Assembly: GCA_009746045.1 (NCBI GenBank)
Contig: RPFO01000027.1
Location: 4,712,177-4,776,176 of the forward strand
DNA length: 64,000 nucleotides
From: Mesostigma viride
Taxonomy: Eukaryota > Streptophyta > Mesostigmatophyceae > Mesostigmatales > Mesostigmataceae
Direction: 5' to 3'
Below the pieces are notes generated by a model. That model was not told where the DNA came from, did no database searches, and saw only the letters and a list, made by a program, of their open reading frames with translations. Each line of letters starts with the position of its first letter. The first letter of the stretch is position 1. Both the position numbers and the translations under genes were made by a program. Below, piece after piece: positions 23,901 to 35,285 of this stretch.

Positions 23901-26900
23901 GGCACAACCCCACCGCTTACTATTAAATGTATACCCTGGGCTGGCAATCGCACCCTTAGTGCGCGAAGGATGTTCGGGTGATGAATGCTCGTGTGAATGC
24001 CGAATGTTCCGTGCTTCCAGCGAAGAACAAACGGAAGCTCCCAGGGTCATGAGCTGGCCATGTCAGGGCGCTATGCCAGCCTTTGAGAGCCACCGCCTCT
24101 GCTACGACATCATCTTTCAATACATTTTTTGCTGTGCATATCCCTATTGCAGGCATGGGCACCTACAGCATGGAAGAGTCTGGCCATTGTTACTTATGTG
24201 CCATCGGAGAGTTTGACCATTGTCACCTCTGCGGCATTGCAGAATTTGACCATTGGTACCTCTCTGGCATTGGAGAGTTTAACCCATCTTTCCTCCCCTC
24301 CCGTTCCAGTGCCTGCCTACCACTCCTGTGTCCGCACGCACAGTCCCTTTCTTCCACGTCAGGTGAGAGATCCCCTCGGCCGCCCGCTGCCCCACAGACT
24401 AACGAGCCCTTTTCTGCATTGGCTGACCTATCCGCTTCCCTATTCATTGCCAGGTGTCGGACCGATGTGCCCCCCCCTGCTCTCCTTGAGCCTGACCATC
24501 CCTCTTTTACCGCCTCGACCCCCACCGTTGTGCGCTGTTGCTTGGCTCGCCACGTGGGACCTGTTCGGCCGCCTGCTCTTGCATAGACTAACAAACCCTG
24601 TTCTGCCTCTGCTGCTCTATTCGCTTCCCTATTCATGGCCAGGTGTGGGACCTGTTTGGCCGCCTGCTCTTCCAGAGCAACCCGCTCGACTACCCAGTGA
24701 CCAGCGTCGCGTGGTCCCCCACGGGGGAGCTATTCAGCGTGGGCTCGTTCAACTCACTGCGGCTGTGCGACCAGAACGGGGTACGGGATGAGCTTGACCG
24801 GGAGAGGGATGCGCTTGACTGGAAGAGGGATGCGCTTGACAGAGAGAGGGCGCGGGATTTTTTATTTTAGTACCTGTTTTTACTTTATCTTAGTTGCTGT
24901 TGATAACAGTGGCTCCTGTGGTTTTGCGCCGTAAATGGCTTCCCTCTTCCTCCACGAGCCAAGAATCCCTTGTGTGGCAGACAGACCCTGGCTTTTTTCT
25001 GCCCTCCCCCTGCCCCCCTCCTGCCAAAGTCTGGCCTTCCTCCCTCTTGCCCAATGCTGGTGTCCACCCCCCTCTCTCCCCCCATACATTCAAATCATCT
25101 CGGTCACACCCCTTGTTTTGTCTTCCGCATCATGTGCTTACCGTGCCATGTGTCTACTTCTTACTCGTCGTGCCCATGATACCCATTGCCCCCATGGGAC
25201 GTACGCCAAAGGTCGAGGCAGACAGGGGCACCCTTCCCGACCCCTTTTTTTACTTTCCATGTTTTGTGCCATCGCTTGTCCAACCTTCCCTTGGCCCGAC
25301 CTTTCCCCTTCCGTCTGACCTTTTCCCCCAGGATCCTCTCCTCTTACCTTTGCCGGCATTGCCAGCCCAAACCAGCAGCATGCAGCCTTCCCTAGCTAGC
25401 ATTGCCAACCTACAGCCTCCCCCCCTTCTTCCCAGTAAATGCACTGCAAGGCCAAGATGGACACGAGCTCCGTTCTCAACCCCCACTCCTTGCCTGTCAT
25501 TTGCCATCACGTTTGCCTGCACGAATCGTCTGGCCCACCTTTCCTGTTTGGTCTCCGCAGTGGATGTACTCCAAGGCCAAGACAGACACGGGCTCCATCC
25601 TGAACATGTCCTGGACGTCCGACGGGACCGAGGTGGCGGGCGCGGGCGGCAATGGCAGCCTGTGCTTTGGCCAGCTGATTGACCGCGTGGCCGAGACGAT
25701 GCGGATACGTGCGTCGCTCGAGGACAGCAAGACCATCCGCATCCAGGTGGGTGGATGGGTGGGGGTGGGGCAGGGAGCAAGCTTGTTTCTATATATAGCA
25801 AGAGTCAAGGCCATCCGCATCCAGGTGGGTGGGTGGGTGGGTGGGTGGGTGGGTGGGTGGGCGGGCGGGCAGGCGGGCGGGCGGGCGGGCCGGCGGGCGG
25901 ACGGGCGGGCGGGCGGGCGGGCGGGCGGGCGGGCGGGCGGGCGGGCGGGCGGGCGGGCGGGCGGGCGGCGGGCGGGCGGGCGGGCGGGCGGGCGGGCGGG
26001 CGGGGCGGGCGGCGGGCGGGCGGGCGGGCGGCGGGCGGGCGGGCGGGCGGGCGGGCGGCGGCGGGCGGGCGGGCGGGCGGCGGGCGGGCGGGCGGGCGGG
26101 CGGGCGGGCGGGCGGGGGGCGGGCGGGCGGGCGGGCGGGCGGGCGGGCGGGCGGGCGGGCGGCGGGCGGCGGGCGGGCGGGCGGCGGGCGGGCGGGTGGG
26201 TGGGTGGGTGGGTGGGTGGGTGGGTGGGTGGGTGGGTGGGTGGGTGGGTGGGTGGGTGGGTGGGTGGGTGTGGGGGGTAGGGAGCTTGGGGGGTAGGGGT
26301 AGGGAGCAAGCTCCCTACCCAGATCAGCGTATCTTTTTGTTAAGACTTCAGGAGTGCGCTGAAGACAGTGGGCACAGAGCAAGCGGACGAGGGCACACCG
26401 CTAGGATGTTCCATTCTATTCTAATATATTCTATTCTATTCTATTCTATTCTATTCTATTCTATTCTATTCTATTCTATTCTATTCTATTCTATTCTATT
26501 CTATTCTATTCTATTCTATTCTATTCTATTCTATTCTATTCTATTCTATTCTATTCTATTCTATTCTATTCTATTCTATTCTATTCTATTCTATTCTAAC
26601 GGCCGATGATGAGGATTGAGCGCATGACGGGTGCGTGCTTCTAAAGACAGCGCACACCCAGCGTGGATGTAACGTTCAATAAGGTGCTCTGATGGCCATG
26701 ACAGCGACAATTCATGGGGGGTTGAAAAGGTGACACTGATCCACAGTATAAATCTAGATCCATTGTCTGTTTTGTTTGAAATACCTGCGAGGCTTTTTCC
26801 CATCCCACCCCCTTGCTGCCTGTGACGACACAGCACGCTCAACGACCTGCGCACGGGGTAGCCCCCTGTGCAGCAACGTGGGTGGAAGCAAGCTACTATA

Positions 26901-29900
26901 CCCAAGTCTCTGACGGCATCCGGCCCATCCATCCACCCATTTATCTAGCCATCCTCTGCCCCTTTAAACCTTATGGCTGCCTGTGATGACACAGCACGCT
27001 CCACGACCTGCGCACGGGGTAGTCCCCTGTGCAGCAACGTGGGTGGAAGCAAGCTACTATACCCAAGTCTCTGACGGCAACCAGCCCATCCATCCACCCA
27101 TTTATCTAGCCATCCTCTGCCCCTTTAAACCTTATGGCTGCCTGTGACGACACAGCACGCTCCACGACCTGCGCACGGGGTAGTCCCCTGTGCAGCAACG
27201 TGGGTGGAAGCAAGCTACTATACCCAAGTCTCTGACGGCATCCAGCCCATCCATCCACCCATTTATCTAGCCATCCTCTGCCCCTTTAAGCCTTATGGCT
27301 GCCTGTGACGACACAGCACGCTCCACGACCTGCGCACGGGGTAGTCCCCTGTGCAGCAACGTGGGTGGAAGCAAGCTACTATACCCAAGTCTCTGACGGC
27401 AACCAGCCCATCCATCCACCCATTTATCTAGCCATCCTCTGCCCCTTTAAGCCTTATGGCTGCCTGTGACGACACAGCACGCTCCACGACCTGCGCACGG
27501 GGTAGTCCCCTGTGCAGCAACGTGGGTGGAAGCAAGCTACTATACCCAAGTCTCTGACGGCATCCAGCCCATCCATCCACCCATTTATCTAGCCATCCTC
27601 TGCCCCTTTAAACCTTATGGCTGCCTGTGACGACACAGCACGCTCCACGACCTGCGCACGGGGAAGCCCCCTGTGCAGCAACGTGGGTGGAAGCAAGCTA
27701 CTATACCCAAGTCTCTGACGGCATCCAGCCCATCCATCCACCCTTTTAACTATCCATCCCTGCGCCCTCTTGAAATTTTACGGCTGCCTGTGACGACACA
27801 GCACGCTCCACGACCTGCCCACGGGGAAGCCCCCTGTGCAGCAACGTGGGTGGAAGCAAGCTACTATACCCAAGTCTCTGACGGCATCCAGCCCATCCAT
27901 CCACCCTTTTAACTATCCATCCCTGCGCCCTCTTGAAATTTAACGGCTGCCTGTGACGACACAGCACGCTCCACGACCTGCGCACGGGGAAGCCCCCTGT
28001 GCAGCAACGTGGGTGGAAGCAAGCTACTATACCCAAGTCTCTGACGGCATCCAGCCACTACGCATTCTTCTAACTACGCACATTTACTCTTATATTGCCT
28101 TTTTCTTTCTTAAGAAATACCTTCAAAAGACCTGTCACTTGTTCGGGAGATTCTAGCAATCCCCTAAGCCCCCCAGCCCCCCCTCCGTTTCCCGGCCCCT
28201 TTTCCCATTTCCCCCCCCATGCCATACATCCTCCCTCCCCCCTCCTTTCCCGCTGGCCTTTCACTGAAAAACCTGCAATATATGCACAGACCCCCCACAC
28301 CCCCCCCGCCGCCCCACCCATCCTTTCCTACCTTTTTCCCCCTGCAGTTTATCCTCCCTCCCTCCCTCCTCCTTTCTCACTGGCCTTAATCCCCCCTCCC
28401 CCCTGCCAATGAAGAAAGAATGCGCTCCATGATCCCCCGCACGCGACAAGTGTGCGCCAAAACCATGATTGAGCTGTTATTTAAGTCTCTGATGGCGCCC
28501 TTGTAAGCGAACTTCCCCTTTTTATATTGTCCGTGAGCCTTTTGGGAATGGGGTTTGTTGTTACCATCCCCTGCCGATGAAGAAAAAATGCGCTTCATGA
28601 TTTCCCGCACGCGACATGCGTGTGCCCAAACCATGATTGAGCTGTTATTTAAGTCTCTGATGGCGCCCTCGTTAGGAAACTTCCCATGTGTTCATGATGT
28701 GGGCCATTTGATGAATGGGGCGTTGTTGTTACCCTTGTTTGTCCCGTTACCCCCATGCAAGTTTGAATGTGCCGTTCGCATTTGAGTACATCCTTCCGCA
28801 GTTTTTAGAGTCTTGTAAGACACCATCCACTCCTTTCTCAAATTTCTTACAACAATTTTTACCCCTCACGTTATTGCTATTGTTGTTCCGGCGCTTACTG
28901 TTATTATTTCTATTTTTGTCTGTTTCAACTACTCGTCCATCTCAGCCTTGAAGCTATCCTTTGAGCTCCATTCCCGTCAGTGAATCATTTCTATATTTTT
29001 GATACTTTTGATCGTTTCTATGCATCTCCCTTCCTGCCGATGAAGAGAAAACGCAGACAGACTTCCGCTCACGCATGCGTGGGCCCCAAAATGTGGATGA
29101 AACATTTAAGTCTCTGATGGCATTTTTTCCCCTATTTCCTGGATGCTTGTGCGCCTGGTCTCTCCAATACTTGAGAATCTTTGTGCACTTTCTTCGTAAC
29201 AGTGTGCCGTATCCCATGTGCAGCTAGCCATACGCAACAACGAAAGCCATCGCATCCAAACCCAGCCGGATGTGCTGGAAGATATGCCATCTTTGGCCTC
29301 TAGTTTCTTTCCTACCCCTTGGCCTAGGTTTCTTTCCTTACCCCCCCGACACAAGTAAAAAAAAAAAATAAAAAGATCCCTCTCGTTACAATCAGGTCGT
29401 GCTGAATGAGATGGTGGACCCCCGATGTTACTAACTCTTGGTGTACTTAACAACCCAACCTTTCGCCCCCTCCCCCTCCCACCAGGACGTGCTGAGCGAG
29501 ATGGTTGAGGACGTGGATGCGATTAGGATCTATCCTCCTCTTATCTTCCCTCTCAGTTCATGTACATTATCCCCACCCGCCAGGACGTGCTGAACGAGAC
29601 GGTGGAGGACCTGGACTTCCGGGACCGGGTAATCAACTTCTCGCTAGGCTACAGCCACCTGGTGGTGGCCACGTCCACGCAGTGCGTCATCTACAACACG
29701 TCCAACTGGAACACGCCGCACATGTTCGACGTGAGCACGCCCGTGCACCTGCTCGTCCAGGTAAGAGAGCTGTGCTGGTATGGATGCAATGGATGCGATG
29801 AGTACAATCAGTTCACAATGATGCCGTGATGCCATGGGTACAACGAAGGGGTGGGGCCCTGAGGGCACGAGGCTGGCGTTGGGAGGATGCGATAGCGTCG

Positions 29901-32900
29901 CAAGGCAAGCAACACAGGGTTACACTGACCAGCACCGTGACCAAGGAGTATCATGCTTTATGTTTGCGAGGCAAGAGCTCCTCACGTGCTTAGAATGCAA
30001 GTTTATACAGGGGCGAAATGTGCTATACTTGGCATGCTTTTTCATGGGGCAAATGCGTTGGTGTAGCGGTATAACTAACTTGGTCGTGGGACAGAATCTT
30101 TGAATCTGCTCGCATCGTCCCACAAAACTGGGAACCGGGTCGCTTTCGTGGTAGCCTTGTGAAGCGGTAGCCCACATCATCCGCCGAGCCCATCACACAA
30201 ACTTCACACACTTAGTCTCCCACCCATCTCCGGCCCGCCCATGTACCCAATTCTTCCACTGTTTACTCCCCTCCCTGGCCATCCAGACATCTGCCTTGTA
30301 CATACCATTGTTCAACTCTCTGCTGCTACTTGGCCCAGTGACGTGGTCAACATGTCCTGTGAAAGCCGTCTCATCTTCCACCCCCTTCCTCCACCCCTCA
30401 CTTATTCCCCCTGCACTGATGCCACATCCTGCAGTGGAGAAGCAACTATCTCATTCCCCCACCCCCCACCCCCTAACTCACCTCGTGGCAGTCGGAGAAG
30501 AACTTTCTGATGGTGGATAACGTCACCGGCCTGCGGCTTTTCTCGTACGAGGGTCGGCAGATTTGCAACCCCAAGTTCCAGGGTAAGGCCCTTCATGATT
30601 GCGGTTGATTCATGCCGCGTTCGCTATTCATCCACAAAGCTGTCAAGCTATATAGGTATTGTCCGCGTTTACGTGGTACGGGTGGGGTGGTGGTGGCTGA
30701 TCCAAATTGGCAACTCCCGCTTCCAGTGGGTACGGAGCGCGCTGGTATTGCACGCTGTGACTCTATCATGCTGCGAGGTTATATTAAAGTTGGATGACCT
30801 ACACGGGTGGGTGGCTTGTGGCAGATCTGGAGCCTCAAGTTCCAAGGTAAAACAAACCCTCGCGTTATCAACCCATGAAGCTGTCATGCAGCGACGTCCT
30901 CTCCTTATTATTACACTTAAATTTCATTTACAGCTGCTTGTTAGCTCCTGCATTGCCCTTGTTATGACGCTCTCATGTTGCCATCCTCACCTGCCACTGG
31001 CAGTCAGGCTCGTGCGTGCGTGGTGTCCACCTTCAGCGATCCTCACATTCAATCATATTCCGAACGGGTTTATGCCTGCTGTTGTCAGCGTCGCCTGCTA
31101 CGTACCCCAGGCCTGCGCGGGGACCTGCTGAATGCTCACGATCTTCCAATATGTTCCTATTGTCCCTGCTGCCCCCCTTTGTGCTATCCTTACTTCTTAC
31201 CCCAGGCCTACGAGTGGACCTGCTGAACGCGCAGAGTGTCACGCTGGCCAACGACATCCTGGCCGTGATCGACCGCTCCGACTCCAAGAGTGAGTAGACT
31301 GTCACAGGAACAAGCATTAGAGTCGAGCGTAAGGGGCAAGGAGTAGAGTGAGTGGAGTGTTATAGGGGCAAGGATTAGAATAAGTGGAGTGTTGTAGGGG
31401 CAAGGAGTAGAATGAGTGGCCTGCCTCCCCTTTGCCTGTCCTTCCGCCATCCCCTCCCCCCAGCCCTCTACCCATCTCTCATGTTGTCGGGTTTCATCCT
31501 CCCCCCCTCCCGCTTCGCTTGTCTCGTTCTCTCCCCCCCCCCCCCCCCCTCCCCAAAGCCATCCGTTTTTGACACGAAACCTCATATTTTGTTTCCTCCC
31601 CCTCCCCCTCCTGCTTCGCTTGTCCTTTCCTTATGCCCCCCCCCAAAAAAAACACGCACCCACCGCAGCTATCCGCTTCTTTGACACAGTCAGCGGCAAG
31701 CCGATGGGCGACCCGATCAGCCACAACCAGGAGGTGGTGGAGCTTGCCCTCAACAAGTGCGGCGCGAGCAGCGACCGCAAGCTGGTGTTCATCGACCGCA
31801 ACCGAGACCTGTACATCACACCCGTGCTGGTACGGCGCAATCGAACGTGCCATACGAGTATAAGTGCGCTGGTGGTCTCATTGATAGGTTGTTGGGTTGT
31901 CCAGGCATAAAACGAGCGCATGGCGGCGTCAGTTGTAACCTTAACGTCATGCACGTGCAGGTACGACGGACCGCCTGCAAGGCAGTGTTTCTGTGTGGAG
32001 CCGTGGCAGCTTGTGCCCCCCACCAGCGCGCAGTGGAGAGACGCGTCCAACGTGCATGCTAGCGTGCTCGCTCCAACACCACCTATACCATATACCTATC
32101 TACACCTATACCCTATACCTATCTACACCTATGCCCTATACCTATATATACCCGTGTGCTTGTGTGTGCATGTGCCCCCACATAATGTGTTGCATGTCTC
32201 TGCCCCCACCAGCGCCCGCAACTGTTCAAGCTGGGCACCATGTGCGACAGCGCGCAGTGGAACGACGCGTCCAACGTGCTGGCGGGCGTGATCGACCTCA
32301 AGCTGTCGGTGTGGTACTACCCAGACATTGTCTACGTGGACCGGGAGCTGTTGCCGCTGACCAAGTTTGTCAAGGACGTGAGGTGAGCTAAGGGGGAGGA
32401 TATAATAGGCTCGAATGTCATCAGGGGGCCTCCACTTCATTGATCCGGCGGAGCCCATTTTCGGAAGAACCAAAAGGTTCAAAGAAAGGGCGAAGCCAAT
32501 GTAGTAGACGCGCTGAGACGATTTCCATTGGTGTCTACAAGTTGGACGATGGATCTGGACGCAAAACTCCTGACTCTGCAGCTAGGATGGTACGACAAAA
32601 ACGGGATTGAAGGATTTCGGGGGAAATGCACGTCAAACTGTAACCCATCCATCCATCCATCCATCCATCCATCCATCCATCCATCCATCCATCCATCCAT
32701 CCATCCATCCATCCATCCATCCATCCATCCATCCATCCATCCATCCATCCATCCATCCATCCATCCATCCATCCATCCATCCATCCATCCATCCATCCAT
32801 CCATCCATCCATCCATCCATCCATCCATCCATCCATCCATCCATCCATCCATCCATCCATCCTGCCACCCACCCACCCACCCACCCACCCACCCACCCAC

Positions 32901-35248
32901 CCACCCACCCACCCACCCACCCACCCACCCACCCACCCACCCACCCACCCACCCACCCACCCACCCACCCACCCACCCACCCACCCACCCACCCACCCAT
33001 CTTCGCAAGCATAAGTCCTCGCCGCAGAGTCAGGAGTCTTTCGCCAAGATCCATCGTCCAATTAGTAGACGCCAAGGGAAATCGTCTCAGTGCGTCTACT
33101 ATAGTGGCTTCGCCCTTTCTTCGAACCCTTGGTTCTTCCGAAAATGGGCTCCGCCGAAGACCGTGTTAACGTGAAAGTTTGCACACATATTACTTGATAA
33201 CCTCGTGGCGCAGTCACGTGCTTATAATTAGTTTTATTTAATCATCAAGGGCGCGGGTTAGGGAAGGAAGGGGGAGGGGGGTGTAGGAAGGAGGGGTTGG
33301 TCAAGTTGAGGTCGACAGGGAGGGTTGTAAAATATATCTAGAAAAGAAAAATGAAAAGAAATAATAAAGCACTAAAACTAATAACTACTATAGAAAAACC
33401 TCCAGCTCACATTATCATGCGTTTCACTGTACTGTCAATGACCATAGGGCATGTATTTGCCTTCCCGTCGCCCTCATGTCTTTTGCATAGCAACGTTTTC
33501 AAGGGCCTCAAGTTGGTGCAGCCCTCTGGCTCCCAAAAGGTTCCTGTTTCTGCCCACAAACAGTCCTTTCGTAACCCCTGACACGATTCGTGATATCCCG
33601 ATTGCAGCGACCTTGCCAAGCCCCCCCCCCCCAATCCGGTCCTTAAGCTCACACCTGTTTATATTTCTGCGGGCGACTATGCTGGCTATGAATGCCCTGC
33701 CCACCCCAACAATTGATGTCCTGCCCACCCCAACGATGGATGCCCTGCCCGCCCCAATGATGCCTCACGCAACGACTTTGGCGAAGGGTCCCAAAATCCT
33801 TTCCTTGGGCTCGCGTATGCTTCCTGCTTCTGTCCACATGAATATATGCCAGGTAGATGCCAAATCTGTGCTAGTATGCTCCCGATCCTGTCCCTATCCT
33901 GTCCTGCACCTTGACTCACGACAACTTCACACGACAACCAACAGCACCTTTGGGAAGGGGCCCAAGATCCAGTCCTTGGGCTCGCTTATGTTTGGGCTTC
34001 CTGCTTCTGTCCGTGTGTATAGTGTTAGCCAGATATATGCTAATATGCCCCCAACCTACCTACCTCCTATGTCCCAATCTACCTCCCCCCCGCCACCTCT
34101 CGGCAACTTCACATGACCAACAGCGACTTTGGCAAGGGGCCCAAGATCCAGTCTTTCTTCGGGTCCCGTGTGACAGTCCGCCGCAGCGACGGCGCCGCGG
34201 TCACGTCCAACGTGTCGCCCTACCCGATCATGCTCTACCAGCACTGCCAGGCCAACCAGTGGGCCAAGGCCACGCGGCTCTGCCGCTTCATCAAGGTGAG
34301 CGCGTCGGCACGTGAGCCCGACGGTTGAGTGTAGCAGTGCCGCTCTGTCAAGGTGAGAGTGCGGGCAGCGTCGGTGTAGCGCTCCGCCTTCTCCCTCGTC
34401 CTTATGCTTTGCGTACACCATCATTATATTAGTAGTATATTTTGAATTTCTTTTAGCTATATATCTTTATGTATACTAGTATGTATACTATGGGGCGAAG
34501 TACATGTGCGCTGCTTTGTCAAAGGTGGCCATGTGAGCATGGGCTTGGGTCTCTGAACTACATGCCGCTTCATCGTGGTGAAGAATGGATGCATGATTGA
34601 TTGAATGAATCAATGAATGAATGAATGCATCACGGGGAAGACGCAAGCATATAACCTAGCACATGGAATCAACATCCTCGCAACCAACCAACCCTTGGGC
34701 ATGAGTGTCATTTGCTCTCACAGATGACTCCCAGCTAAGTGTCATCTGCTCCTGTGGCACTTTGGGCGTGTGGTGGGGGTGGCTATCGTGGCGGTTTCTA
34801 GGTGCCCTCCTTACCAAACCAATCACGGCCCTCCCAATTCCCACACCAGATGAACCACACTCCTTCCAACCTCCTCACCATACCAACCACGGTCCTCCCA
34901 ATATGGCTGCCCCCCCCCCCCCCCCAATAGGACCCCACGCTCTGGGCGTGCCTGGCCGCGATGGCGGTGGCAGCAAAGGAGCTGAGCACCGCAGAGACCG
35001 CGTTTGCTGCGATTGACGAGGTGGGTGTGGGTTGCTGTGCGGCGATTGACGAGGCGGGTGGGTGGCATCCTTGCATTCTTTCACTTGCATGGCATTTGCA
35101 TCTGTTCTTTTGTTTGCGAATGTTGCCTTGCATCAGACAGGCAAGCTGCACTAGATTCTTTCTGTACGCTTACGAAGGACAACATGTCCCCTTTCCCCAC
35201 TTCCCCCACACACACTCTCACTCACTCACTCTCTCTATATCCCCCCCC

Positions 35249-35285
<37 letters not shown>

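Noticed and set aside
25402-26609. Gly-rich and Pro-His-rich open frames
   Set aside because: Produced by (GGTG)n/(GGCG)n and (ATTCT)n microsatellites in IFT80 intron 9. Only 25561-25746 is exon.
26805-28057. CRISPR-like regular array
   Set aside because: Units are contiguous and near-identical over their whole 161 bp with no variable spacers; the context is a eukaryotic intron.
29221-29270. Extra IFT80 exon reading [12 protein letters not shown]
   Set aside because: No GT donor follows, and exons 9 and 10 join directly with family-correct spacing ([14 protein letters not shown]). It looks like another degenerate exon-edge copy.
30045-30115. tRNA-like segment (A-box-like TGGTGTAGCGG, short ATGCG/CGCAT stem)
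   Set aside because: The T-arm box is not canonical, the acceptor stem pairs for only five bases and spacing is too short. It is probably chance or a decayed tRNA-derived remnant.
32479-33169. His-Pro-Ser and Trp-Met-Asp repeat proteins
   Set aside because: Translations of the (CATC)n and (CCAC)n tracts in the foldback element.
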